From an uncultured Bacilli bacterium (GTDB lineage Bacteria; Bacillota_I; Bacilli_A; RF39; UBA660), in the NCBI GenBank assembly GCA_934168245.1, contig CAKPMY010000004.1:1-64000 (forward strand): a stretch of DNA of 64,000 nt, read 5' to 3'. Shown here piece by piece: positions 25,577-33,562 of the stretch (the first letter of the stretch is position 1; each line of letters begins with the position of its first letter). Made by a program: the position numbers and the translations under genes. The notes beneath the pieces are model-generated. The model worked only from the letters and a program-made list of their open reading frames with translations, did not search any database and had not been told where the DNA came from.

Positions 25577-25684
25577 GGTAAAAAAATGGCATTTTACTAT
25601 TTAACTAATTTAGGGATCAATGCCTACTGGTATAAACTTATCTACGTAAAAAAATGGCATTTTACTATTTAACTAATTTACTGG
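25577..25684 (+). repeat. Direct repeat, two units of about 36 bases
   Basis: The pattern GTAAAAAAATGGCATTTTAC followed by TATTTAACTAATTTA occurs twice exactly (25577 and 25646), 33 bases apart. The core matches the more decayed units at 4419-4517. The rest of the spacer 25478-25776 holds only the ftsW binding site. Confidence 0.75.
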
Positions 25685-25776
25685 TGAAAAAATCAAGTAA
25701 TATTTTTATGGGGCAGATGATCTTACATATAAGTGAAAGTAGTTTTTTCCAAAATAATTATAGGAGGTTTTAATAG

Positions 25777-26904
25777 ATGAGTAAATTTAAACTTAATTAT
25801 AGAATAGTTATTCCAATAATTTTAATGGCTATTATCAGTATTATTAGTATTTATAGTGCTCTAACTTATACATCAAAATCTCTTGGTAATTTGGCTTTAA
25901 AACAGACTGTTTGGTATATAGTCGGTGTGGGATTAGTTGCTATTCTAGTGAAGTTAAAAAATGAGTATTTATATAGGCATACGTGGATTTTGTATATTGT
26001 TGGTAATTTGTTATTGGTGGTGCTTTTGTTATTTGGTACTCCTATTAATAATAGTAAATGTTGGTTAATTATACCTGGTATTGGAAGTGTACAGCCAAGT
26101 GAATTTATGAAGATATTTATTATGTTGGTGCTTGCTAGTATGATACATAATTTTAGAAATAGATATAAAAATCCTAGTCTTTGGGAAGAATTTTTGTTTA
26201 TTTTGAAGAGTTTGGGTGTTGTATTGATTCCTTCTATTCTTACTTTTTTAGAACCGGATACGGGAGCGGTTATTATTTATCTGATTATATATGTGGCAAT
26301 GATGTTTGTATCAGGTATTAGAATTCGATGGTTTGTTATGGCTTTAATTTTATTTGGCATTGGAATGGGTAGTTTTTTAGGACTTTATTTTTTTAAAGAG
26401 GATGTCTTTATTAAGATATTTGGAAGTTCAATTTATTATAGGCTTGAAAGGTTATTTGATTGGCAGAATGGATCTGGGTTACAGTTAGAGAATGCTTTAG
26501 CGGCGATTGGGTCTTCCTCTGTTACGGGATATGGTTTTAATAAGACTCCAATTTATTTTCCGGAGTCGTCAACTGATTTTATATTTGGAGTGTTTGCATC
26601 TAATTTTGGTTTTATAGGTGTTTGTTTGTTACTTTTAATAATTCTTTATTTTGATCTTAATATTATTAGGCTGGCTAGAAGAAAAATTAGTGATACTGAT
26701 AAGTATATTTTAATTGGAATTGTGGCGATGCTTTTATTTCAGCAAGTACAAAATATTGGTATGACAGTTGGACTTGTTCCTATTACAGGGATTACTCTAC
26801 CCTTTATATCATATGGTGGATCTAGTTTACTTTCTTATATGATGATTGTAGGTATTATTTTGAATATATCTATGGAGAGGGATAGGAGGTTTAGAGTTGT
26901 ATGA
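25777..26904 (+). CDS. FtsW/RodA/SpoVE family peptidoglycan polymerase
   Basis: SEDS-family glycan strand polymerase with about ten membrane helices (375 residues). Diagnostic sequences are QPSEFMKIFIMLVLA, FLEPDTGAVIIYL with the catalytic Asp of the family, NSKCWLIIPGIGSVQPSE and the C-terminal TGITLPFISYGGSSLLSYM. Whether it serves elongation (RodA), division (FtsW) or the spore cortex (SpoVE) cannot be told; its neighbours (coat genes) leave all three open. AGGAGG lies before the ATG. Confidence 0.9.
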   Translation: MSKFKLNYRIVIPIILMAIISIISIYSALTYTSKSLGNLALKQTVWYIVGVGLVAILVKLKNEYLYRHTWILYIVGNLLLVVLLLFGTPINNSKCWLIIPGIGSVQPSEFMKIFIMLVLASMIHNFRNRYKNPSLWEEFLFILKSLGVVLIPSILTFLEPDTGAVIIYLIIYVAMMFVSGIRIRWFVMALILFGIGMGSFLGLYFFKEDVFIKIFGSSIYYRLERLFDWQNGSGLQLENALAAIGSSSVTGYGFNKTPIYFPESSTDFIFGVFASNFGFIGVCLLLLIILYFDLNIIRLARRKISDTDKYILIGIVAMLLFQQVQNIGMTVGLVPITGITLPFISYGGSSLLSYMMIVGIILNISMERDRRFRVV

Positions 26905-26954
26905 AGTGTTTGATAGTTGACATTGATTGTCACTGTTAGAAACTTTTATACAAA

Positions 26955-26981
26955 GAAAAAAAGAAACTACTCAGTAGTTTC
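26955..26981 (-). terminator. Terminator of the T7SS substrate operon
   Basis: On the minus strand GAAACTACT-G-AGTAGTTTC is followed by seven Ts; it includes the stop of the DUF4176 gene. Confidence 0.75.
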
Positions 26982-27317
26982 CTTTTGTGTTGTTTCACCA
27001 TTTTCATATTGTGTTTTGTATGCTTCGTAACCAGCATTAAGTATTTTTGATAATTCTTTTTGTTGTTCTGATTCATAACCTAAATAAATTATTTTTTCTA
27101 TTTGGTCATGATTGAAGGCACAAGCCATATTACTATCTAAAATTCCTTCTGGATATACACAGCCACCATATTCATACATTTTTGGTGTTTCAGCAATGGC
27201 TTCTCCATTAGGTTTTTGAATTTTAGTTGGGAAGATACAATAACTTGTTATCATTACTTCTTTCTTTCCACCTTTTAGTAATAATACTGTACCAATTGGT
27301 AAAAATCTTTCTTTCAT
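26967..27317 (-). CDS. DUF4176 protein, type VII secretion associated
   Basis: The 116-residue protein begins FLPIGTVLLLKGGKKEVMITSY and contains YEYGGCVYPEGIL and FNHDQIEKIIYLGY, the DUF4176 pattern. Members are small cytosolic proteins found in Firmicutes type VII secretion loci. It is the last gene of a minus-strand operon with two WXG100-like proteins and a large substrate-like protein, consistent with that role. Confidence 0.85.
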   Translation of the reverse strand: MKERFLPIGTVLLLKGGKKEVMITSYCIFPTKIQKPNGEAIAETPKMYEYGGCVYPEGILDSNMACAFNHDQIEKIIYLGYESEQQKELSKILNAGYEAYKTQYENGETTQKETTE

Positions 27318-27347
27318 AAACTTTCTCCTTTTTATCTAAATAATTTT

Positions 27348-29750
27348 TTAAATTTCTCCTAAGTCATCATTATCTTCACTTGCTTCATTTACTATGTCGT
27401 TGAAGTTTAGACTTGCATCATCATCTTCTTTCCATTCATCTGCAAGAAGATTATCTTCATCGGTAAAGTTGAATTCTTCATCTGTTGCTTCATCATCTTC
27501 ACCGTTATCATTATTCTTTTTGTTATCCATATATATTTTAGCACCTACACCTACAGCAGCGGCTGCTCCTAGGCCACCAAGTATTGGTAAGGCACTACTA
27601 TTTTTCTTACCTGATTTAGTTGATGTAGTTGCTCCTGTTAGACCAGTTGGAATTGTGTATACGCTTTCACTTTCATCTGTTGGAAGTTCTGTATCTATCG
27701 TATCAGTTGGCTCTTCTATTGGTAATTCACCATCTGGTAATTCTGGTTCAACAACATCAACGTTACTGTCTGGAACTTGATCCCAAACGTTAGCATTGCC
27801 TCCATTATAACTTCCACCTGGATTATATCCGCCTCCAGTATTTCCTCCATGATCTATTCCACTGCTACCACTGTTATCGCTATTAGTTGGCGGAGTTGGT
27901 GTTGGCTCTGGATTTGTTATTGTTTTATCTGGAACTTCTGGAGTTGTTGGATTTTCTGGAGTTGTTGGTTCCTCTGGCGTTGTTGGCTTTTCAGGAATCA
28001 CTGGTTCTTCAGGAGTTGTTGGTTCTGGAAGTACGATATCTTCATCTCCACCATTGACATTATTACTCCAGCCGTTACCACCAGTATTAGTTCCTCCATT
28101 ACCATTATTTCCATTTGTAACTTGATTATTTGGAGTTTTGATATTTGAACCTAAATCAATCTTATCATCATAAACAGTTGATACATTTGATGGAACAGAG
28201 GCATTTAAGTCTTGGATATTTGCCGAAACGTTCATTCCGGTATCAGTAGCCATTCTAGCTTGAGCATTGGCATAGTTGTTTGCAACTCCAGTACCAATTC
28301 CAAATGCTTCCACGCCTGCAACTAAAGCCTTTCCTGCTACTGAAGACTGTTGTGCTACAGCGGCAGTCATGCCTTTTGCTATTTCTGCGGTTGTTTTTGC
28401 TGGGGCTGCTATCATATTGCCTGCAGCATTTTCCACTTTTCTTACTATACTTGGCGAATTGTTATACAATGTTTGAGCAGAGCTTTTTACTTTATCTAGA
28501 GGTGTTGAGTTAGCACCAAGTAGTTGTGATTGTGGATTATCAACCTTTGCACCAAGATTTTTGACACTGGTTGAAATATTTTTAGGAACACTTTTAACGG
28601 TTGCTACTAAGCCATCTTTTGCGGCTTGTTGGCCTGCTTTTTGTCCTGCTTGTGTTATTGAATCTGTGTAGCCTTGATATGAAGAAAGCTTTCTTTTACT
28701 CACTTCCGCCAAGTTTTGTGTTGCTTTTTCCAAATTTGACGTTGCTTCTGTAACCGTTGTTTGTGCTTTAGTTCCAGTGACTCCCGCCTTATCATATGCT
28801 TTGGCTGATGGGCCATACTCTTTTATGCTTTTCTCAGCCTGTTCAATTTGGCTTTTTGCAGTTCTTATGTCAGCACTTCTTTGAGCACTTTCGCCTAGTT
28901 TACCAAAAGCATAAGCCGTAGCGCCTTGAACAAAGCCTTGCAATGCACCTTTTCCAAAGGCTTCATTATATTCTAGGCCGTTATTTAAGCCTGTTTCGGT
29001 TCCTTGACCAATACCACCAACTGTTGCAATTGCGGTATTTATTCTAGTAGTAGATTTGGCAAATGTTCCAGCTGCTTTCAATAAACCTTTGCCCGATGTA
29101 GCCCATGAGGCACCCACACCGCTTGCAAAACCACCCAGTGCCAAGTAAGAGGCCGTTTGTCCGGCAACCTTGACGATTGAGGCTATACCACTGTCTTCTG
29201 TATATAAACTTGCTTTAGCAAGGTCACTATTATAATAAAAATTAAAGACATCATGTGACCAAGATTTCTTTATAAAATTAGCACAGCCATCTTGGAAAGA
29301 TTTATTTCCTAAGGCTCCGCCAATATAACCTGCTACTGAAACAACACCGTCACCAATACTTTCAAATACTGATAAGATACCTTCTCCAAATTTGGCACCT
29401 GTCATGACAACAGTACTTCCAGCCTTTTTCAACCATGAGGCACTATCATAAGCCTTAATATCTGCCACTTTGGCATCTACTTGTTGAATTATGGCTTCAA
29501 CGGCACTCTCGATATTATCATATATTTCATTAAAGGAATCTTCTTGAATATTTGCGACATATTCCATTCCCTTTACTTGATTTAATGCTCTTAATGCTTC
29601 TTGACAATTAAGTCTTTCTTCTTGGATTACCTTATTTTTTATATATTCAAGGTCTTCTTTAACAATTTTTACGTTTTCTTCATTCAAATATAAATCTGAT
29701 TGTTTTTTACTTCTTCCGGTCCACCATTCTGCTTCCAATATTTTAGCCAT
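27348..29750 (-). CDS. Large type VII secretion-linked protein with proline-rich repeats and C-terminal anchor
   Basis: The 800-residue product has an N-terminal helical region of about 120 residues (AEWWTGRSKKQSDLYLNEE) like the export domains of LXG/WXG proteins. A Gly/Ala-rich hydrophobic region follows (about 120-300), then a coiled helical part and a repeat tract of PTTPEEP/PTTPENP units (about 580-620). A Gly/Asn-rich spacer, one hydrophobic helix (LPILGGLGAAAAVGVGAKIY, about 725-745) and an acidic tail complete it. No classical signal peptide is present. It is likely a T7SS cargo or membrane component; the C-terminus shows no known toxin domain. The gene lies between the small Cys-containing protein and DUF4176. 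Confidence 0.75.
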   Translation of the reverse strand: MAKILEAEWWTGRSKKQSDLYLNEENVKIVKEDLEYIKNKVIQEERLNCQEALRALNQVKGMEYVANIQEDSFNEIYDNIESAVEAIIQQVDAKVADIKAYDSASWLKKAGSTVVMTGAKFGEGILSVFESIGDGVVSVAGYIGGALGNKSFQDGCANFIKKSWSHDVFNFYYNSDLAKASLYTEDSGIASIVKVAGQTASYLALGGFASGVGASWATSGKGLLKAAGTFAKSTTRINTAIATVGGIGQGTETGLNNGLEYNEAFGKGALQGFVQGATAYAFGKLGESAQRSADIRTAKSQIEQAEKSIKEYGPSAKAYDKAGVTGTKAQTTVTEATSNLEKATQNLAEVSKRKLSSYQGYTDSITQAGQKAGQQAAKDGLVATVKSVPKNISTSVKNLGAKVDNPQSQLLGANSTPLDKVKSSAQTLYNNSPSIVRKVENAAGNMIAAPAKTTAEIAKGMTAAVAQQSSVAGKALVAGVEAFGIGTGVANNYANAQARMATDTGMNVSANIQDLNASVPSNVSTVYDDKIDLGSNIKTPNNQVTNGNNGNGGTNTGGNGWSNNVNGGDEDIVLPEPTTPEEPVIPEKPTTPEEPTTPENPTTPEVPDKTITNPEPTPTPPTNSDNSGSSGIDHGGNTGGGYNPGGSYNGGNANVWDQVPDSNVDVVEPELPDGELPIEEPTDTIDTELPTDESESVYTIPTGLTGATTSTKSGKKNSSALPILGGLGAAAAVGVGAKIYMDNKKNNDNGEDDEATDEEFNFTDEDNLLADEWKEDDDASLNFNDIVNEASEDNDDLGEI

Positions 29751-29768
29751 TTTTGCAACACCCTTTCT

Positions 29769-30191
29769 TTAACATACTCTAATGACGTCTGTTCCCCAGC
29801 AACTAGATTCAGCGTTACTGTTCAATTGCTTTTGAATATCGTTATGTGCTTCTACGGCTCTAGTATAAACATCGTCTAATGCTGCACTCATTTGAACAGC
29901 GATCGGTGCTACATCGTCGTCACTAGTTCCACCGGCAATGCTTTCCGCAACAGAATCAATTACAGGTTGCATTGATGTATCTGCAGCCGATAAAGTTTGC
30001 TTGCCACAACTTACTTTGGAAATAGCTTTTCCGATTCTTTTAAAACCGTCACTTACCGTTTTTTCAAGGTCTTCAATTGCTTTTTTTACTTCTTCGGGAT
30101 TGATGTATTCTGTTGTTGCATCTACGGCTGTACATCTCGTTTTACAGTTACCCTCTTTGTCATACCCACAATATGTTTCATTATCTATCAT
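29769..30191 (-). CDS. Small T7SS-linked protein with terminal cysteines
   Basis: This 140-residue protein is not a recognised family. It starts with a Cys-rich stretch (ETYCGYDKEGNCKTRC) and ends in CWGTDVIRVC, with a helical middle rich in Ala and Asp. Length and helical content are in the range of WXG-like partners or chaperones of T7SS cargo. It lies between the WXG100 pair and the large protein, with AAGGAG before the ATG. Confidence 0.6.
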   Translation of the reverse strand: MIDNETYCGYDKEGNCKTRCTAVDATTEYINPEEVKKAIEDLEKTVSDGFKRIGKAISKVSCGKQTLSAADTSMQPVIDSVAESIAGGTSDDDVAPIAVQMSAALDDVYTRAVEAHNDIQKQLNSNAESSCWGTDVIRVC

Positions 30192-30224
30192 ATTTACCAG
30201 CTCCTTTTTATTTTATACAAAGTC

Positions 30225-30277
30225 TAGTAAACAGAGAGAAAAGTCTCTCTATTTACTACACATTGCATACTGCAATG
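30225..30277 (-). promoter_or_regulatory. Twin hairpins within the T7SS operon
   Basis: Two stems separate the WXG100 gene from the downstream genes: a 15-bp stem (TAGTAAACAGAGAGA with its complement, one wobble pair) at 30225-30258 and a perfect CATTGC/GCAATG stem at 30261-30277. There is no T tract, so partial termination, mRNA processing or 3' protection of the abundant WXG100 mRNA is more likely than full termination. Confidence 0.5.
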
Positions 30278-30288
30278 CATAGTTTTTA

Positions 30289-30564
30289 TTATTGTTCTTG
30301 ACTATATTTTAATGCTTGATCAACTGCTAAACGTAGGTTTGCAGCACTCATCTTCATTGCTTCCATAGCCTCTGGTACATCAGCACCATAGTAAGTTTCC
30401 CAATTGTTTCTTACTTCATCTGACCAAGTAGTTTCTACTCCGTTAGGAATATTTCTCTTGATTGCAGCATCTAATGTTTCCATTGCAGAACTGATATCAT
30501 TGATGATGCTGTCGATTTGGCTAGCATCTTCTGTTGCTGCTCCTGGATTAATTGTTAAATTCAT
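30289..30564 (-). CDS. WXG100 family protein (EsxA-like)
   Basis: The 91-residue protein is two helices around a W-x-x motif (TTWSDEVRNNWETYYG), the WXG100 fold exported by type VII secretion as dimers. The C-terminal end YSQEQ is short. It follows the other small helical protein by 24 bases, which suggests a heterodimer in the style of EsxA/EsxB. Confidence 0.85.
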   Translation of the reverse strand: MNLTINPGAATEDASQIDSIINDISSAMETLDAAIKRNIPNGVETTWSDEVRNNWETYYGADVPEAMEAMKMSAANLRLAVDQALKYSQEQ

Positions 30565-30588
30565 ATATTTTCTCCACCTTTCCTTTTA

Positions 30589-30876
30589 CTATTTCATTGA
30601 TGATGATAAGTCTCCAATAAGACTTGTAAACTTTGTTTTTTGCATTCCCATGTACTCTTCTGCTTCATCAATTGTTTGAGCTAATCTTTTGAATGTTTCC
30701 TCTTTTGCTTGGAACTTTTGTAATAGATCGTTTGCTGGATCTCCTTGAATATCACCTGAAGTGATTTCGTTGATTAGATTTTGTAATCTTGTTAGTTTGT
30801 TTTTGTAATCTTCACCTGCTGTCTCTAGCGCATTTCTTAAATCATTTAATGCTTCTTCTTCTACATGAATTGCCAT
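30589..30876 (-). CDS. WXG100-like helical hairpin protein
   Basis: The 95-residue protein has the size and two-helix pattern of WXG100 proteins, with a loop SGDIQGDPANDLL in place of a canonical WXG. It is the first gene of the operon, with an AGGAGG site and a strong promoter upstream. It is probably the dimer partner of the next gene product. Confidence 0.75.
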   Translation of the reverse strand: MAIHVEEEALNDLRNALETAGEDYKNKLTRLQNLINEITSGDIQGDPANDLLQKFQAKEETFKRLAQTIDEAEEYMGMQKTKFTSLIGDLSSSMK

Positions 30877-30943
30877 TCGTGCACCTCCTAATAATTTTTT
30901 CTAAGAATATTTATCCTTCAACCGAATCCATATCCTTAATATG

Positions 30944-30972
30944 ATTGTAATATTAATTTCTTTTTTTTTCAA
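30944..30972 (-). promoter_or_regulatory. Promoter of the T7SS operon
   Basis: TTGAAA (30967-30972) and TACAAT (30944-30949) with 17-base spacing lie 68 bases before the first gene. They are oriented with it and nearly consensus for the housekeeping sigma factor. Confidence 0.7.
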
Positions 30973-30978
30973 GCAATT

Positions 30979-30995
30979 TTTACATTTAGTGTAAA
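30979..30995. promoter_or_regulatory. Inverted repeat upstream of the T7SS promoter (possible operator)
   Basis: TTTACA-TTTAG-TGTAAA lies 6 bases upstream of the -35 element, a typical place for an activator or repressor dimer. No regulator is encoded in this locus. Confidence 0.4.
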
Positions 30996-31020
30996 GTAAA
31001 AGAAGAGCTCTATTGACCTT

Positions 31021-32022
31021 CTACATCTTTAAAACATCTTCGTATACTTGCTTTAATTGTTCGCCTACTTTTTTTATATCTCTTTCTTCGGCTACTTTGT
31101 AGGCATTTTTTCCGACTTTTGGTAATTGTCCAGTGATAACTTTTCTTATTTTATCTTCGAATTCATCTAAGTTTTTGGCCTTATAGACATTTTTACCATC
31201 CTCCAGCATTTCTTCAAATATTGGAATATCTCTAATAATGGCGGTTGTTTTACAGGCACAGGCTTCTATTATTGGAATTCCTTCTGTTTCTTCTAATGTT
31301 GGAAATAAATATATATCGCAGCCATTCATGGCATCTTTTATTGTTTGTTGTGGAACGTGTCCAGCAAAGACTAAATTGTCTAGTTTCGTATTAACTGCTT
31401 TTCTAACGTCTTCAGTGGCAGCGGCTAGTGGACTATAACCAAACCAAATAAATTTATACTCGGGAAGTCTTTTGGCCAGTTCTACAAAGTCTACTATTCC
31501 TTTTCTGGTTATGTAAAGACCTATACCAATTATTACTTTGTCCTTATCAGTGTAATGGTATTCTTTTCTAAATCTTTTTCCTGCTTCTTCATCCTTTTTA
31601 AATAAATCTAATTCTATACCGTTGGAAATGGCATAAATTTTCTTTTTTATACCATATCCTTCTAGTAATCTCTTAGAGTATGGGGTTGGAGTTACAATTA
31701 CATCACCTAGACTATAACATTTTATTAGCCATTTTTTAAATAAATGGGCGGTTTGTTTAGCGAAGATGAAACCAGATTTATAATCTTCTTCAGTTGAATG
31801 AGCATGGTAGACAACTTTTTTTCCTTGGCGATGGGCTTTTTTGGCTAGATGATAGGATCTTGGTCCATAGAAGTTAATATGAATAATATCGTAATCATCT
31901 TTTAGATTTGTTGTATATGGTACACGCACTAAGTCTAGGGCTTTCATTTGATGTTGAATGGCTTTTCCTAAGCCAGAATTAGAAGTCATCTTTGCACCTT
32001 CTGTGTATAATAATACTTTCAT
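31021..32022 (-). CDS. Glycosyltransferase family 4
   Basis: The 333-residue enzyme is a GT-B fold glycosyltransferase: YDIIHINFYGPRSYHLAKKA and VVYHAHSTEEDY in the acceptor half, ISNGIELDLF at the hinge, and IYLFPTLEETEGIPIIEACAC as the donor-site EX7E region (E, then E seven residues on). It resembles the enzymes that make glucosyl-diacylglycerol anchors for lipoteichoic acid or membrane glycolipids, so a membrane-surface role is likely; the substrate is not proven. It is transcribed alone. Confidence 0.85.
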   Translation of the reverse strand: MKVLLYTEGAKMTSNSGLGKAIQHQMKALDLVRVPYTTNLKDDYDIIHINFYGPRSYHLAKKAHRQGKKVVYHAHSTEEDYKSGFIFAKQTAHLFKKWLIKCYSLGDVIVTPTPYSKRLLEGYGIKKKIYAISNGIELDLFKKDEEAGKRFRKEYHYTDKDKVIIGIGLYITRKGIVDFVELAKRLPEYKFIWFGYSPLAAATEDVRKAVNTKLDNLVFAGHVPQQTIKDAMNGCDIYLFPTLEETEGIPIIEACACKTTAIIRDIPIFEEMLEDGKNVYKAKNLDEFEDKIRKVITGQLPKVGKNAYKVAEERDIKKVGEQLKQVYEDVLKM

Positions 32023-32083
32023 TTCTTTCGTATAATCAGTTTTGAAGATTGTTCTTTTTACTGATTCCTTTCTTTTATATTAT

Positions 32084-32923
32084 TTATTGAATCCTATGAC
32101 CACATTGTTCACAGAATAATCCATTTGCTGGAGTGCCACAATTTGAACAATATTTTGGTATTGGTCTTTCATTTGATGTCGGTATTAGTAGGCGATTATT
32201 GGTTGCTACAAATTTTAATTTTTTTATTGATATTATATACATTGTAATTACAAAAATAAGGAAAACTATGATAATTATGCCTGATTTACCAGCAGATAGA
32301 CAGCATAGATCATATGTGCCATGTAAAATAGTTGGAATAATTAAACTTTTAATAATGTTTTTCTTTTCCTCTGTTTTATTGCCTTCGATATTAGCAAGTT
32401 TGGCTAAACTTAAATAGTATCCCATATACATTCCATAGATTGCATGACCGGGAACGGCTAATAGTCCTCTTAAAATACCGGTAGTTATTGCTGGGCCTGT
32501 ACCTGCTTGACCTAGGACATATAATATATTTTCAAAGGCCGCAAAGCCCAGGGAGACAAAAACTGCATAAATAATTATGTCATATATTTCATCGAAGGCT
32601 TTTTCTTTATATGAAAGCGAGTATGTCATTATTAATTTACTGCCTTCTTCAATCAAAGCAATATAAATGAAACACTGCAATAATACTTTAAAAAAACTAT
32701 CATTAGCACTTATATTTAGTGTAAAAGATGTTGGAAAGATAAAGGAAAGTGTATAACTTATTGCTAATGTTAGAAAACAGGCGGCTACTCCTCCTACAAG
32801 AAGTTTGCTCAATACTCTCATTGGCTCTTTATTTTTATCCTTGTCATAGACATATTTTGCTATTAAAATAACCGGTAATATGGCTAGAAAAATTAGAAAA
32901 TTTTTAATCATTTTATAAAACAC
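32084..32923 (-). CDS. PrsW-family intramembrane protease with C-terminal zinc ribbon
   Basis: The 279-residue protein has about eight membrane segments and the PrsW motifs: IEEGSKLIMTY (EExxK), FAAFENILYV and GHAIYGMYMG, where the Glu and His residues are catalytic. The C-terminus adds a cytosolic zinc ribbon (CSNCGTPANGLFCEQCGHR), not part of typical Bacillus PrsW. PrsW in B. subtilis cleaves an anti-sigma factor; here no sigma or anti-sigma gene is adjacent. The start ATG lies after AGTAGGAGTG. Confidence 0.85.
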   Translation of the reverse strand: MFYKMIKNFLIFLAILPVILIAKYVYDKDKNKEPMRVLSKLLVGGVAACFLTLAISYTLSFIFPTSFTLNISANDSFFKVLLQCFIYIALIEEGSKLIMTYSLSYKEKAFDEIYDIIIYAVFVSLGFAAFENILYVLGQAGTGPAITTGILRGLLAVPGHAIYGMYMGYYLSLAKLANIEGNKTEEKKNIIKSLIIPTILHGTYDLCCLSAGKSGIIIIVFLIFVITMYIISIKKLKFVATNNRLLIPTSNERPIPKYCSNCGTPANGLFCEQCGHRIQ

Positions 32924-32974
32924 ACTCCTACTCTACGTCGATTATAACATTATTTTTCTGTAAAAAAAAGATAG

Positions 32975-33002
32975 TTTTGTGTCAAAATAAAAACGTTATA
33001 GT
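32975..33002 (+). promoter_or_regulatory. Promoter for the candidate structured RNA
   Basis: TTTTGT and TATAGT with 16-base spacing point along the plus strand and predict a start near 33009, the base where the folded region begins. Confidence 0.45.
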
Positions 33003-33006
33003 AATC

Positions 33007-33205
33007 GTTTATCTCTTATATAAGCAAATGACTTGGAGTTGCACCAAGTTAATAGATAACTCTATTGTTTTCCTAATATAAACTATCATTATGCTATTAT
33101 ACGAAGAAGTGTTTGAGTTTCAAGCGAAACTTCTATTATTGTAGTATACGTGACGTGTACCACTTCTTCTTCACTATTAATTATAATAGATTTTTATTTT
33201 TATAT
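33007..33205 (+). ncRNA. Candidate structured RNA of about 195 bases
   Basis: This noncoding region folds well on paper. A 5' arm pairs GTTTATCT with AGATAAC around an ACTTGG/CCAAGT hairpin. A second domain is closed by CTATTATA (33094-33101) with TATAATAG (33182-33189) and by GAAGAAGTG (33103-33111) with CACTTCTTC (33161-33169). It encloses two hairpins (GTTTC-AAGC-GAAAC and GTATACG-TGA-CGTGTAC). A hairpin with a T-rich run follows. It does not show tmRNA, SRP or RNase P signatures; 6S-like or raiA-type RNA remain possible. No reading frame of note is present. Confidence 0.55.
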
Positions 33206-33387
33206 GCAATAAGTATTCATTGTTTCTTTATGTTAAGTAGTAGAATAAAACATAGTATAAGGATGATGTAAGAGACATATTGTCATATGTTTCCCAAAAA
33301 AGTTACACTGTCAATATTTTAAATAACTTCAATAAACAAAAACTTTCAGAAATAAGGGGTAAATAAGGGGTAAAACAATTTTAGCAA
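33206..33387. other. Intergenic region with tandem 11-base repeat
   Basis: Apart from a tandem AAATAAGGGGT repeat at 33352-33373 nothing is evident here. It separates the structured RNA from the tRNA-Ala terminator. Confidence 0.4.
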
Positions 33388-33413
33388 TAAAAAAACGTTG
33401 ATTTCTCAACGTT
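33388..33413 (-). terminator. Terminator of tRNA-Ala
   Basis: AACGTTGA-GAAA-TCAACGTT followed by Ts on the minus strand. The same sequence ends the tRNA cluster at 53903-53926. Confidence 0.85.
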
Positions 33414-33423
33414 AAATTCATAA

Positions 33424-33499
33424 TGGTGGAGCATAGCGGGATCGAACCGCTGACCTCCACGGTGCAAACGTGGCGCTCTCCCAGCTGAGCTAATGCCCC
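33424..33499 (-). tRNA. tRNA-Ala (TGC)
   Basis: A 76-base cloverleaf with encoded CCA; the anticodon loop reads TTTGCAC, anticodon TGC. The acceptor stem GGGGCAT pairs with ATGCTCC (one G-T pair). It stands alone with its own promoter and terminator. Confidence 0.95.
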
Positions 33500-33532
33500 A
33501 TAACTAACCAATTAATCTCAGTCAGCAATAAG

Positions 33533-33562
33533 ATTATAGCATAGCAAATTTTAATATGTCAA
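33533..33562 (-). promoter_or_regulatory. Promoter of tRNA-Ala
   Basis: TTGACA and TATAAT are perfect consensus hexamers with 18-base spacing, about 34 bases before the tRNA 5' end. Confidence 0.85.

Noticed and set aside
27394..28513. Plus-strand frames opposite the large T7SS-linked gene
   Set aside because: They are shadows of its Ala/Ser/Pro-rich coding sequence and lack ribosome binding sites.
33352..33373. Attachment-site scar near tRNA-Ala (tandem AAATAAGGGGT)
   Set aside because: No copy of the tRNA 3' end and no integrase is present, so integration cannot be supported.
33329..33511. Minus-strand reading frame over tRNA-Ala
   Set aside because: It is an artefact of the tRNA gene; the same region folds as a perfect cloverleaf.
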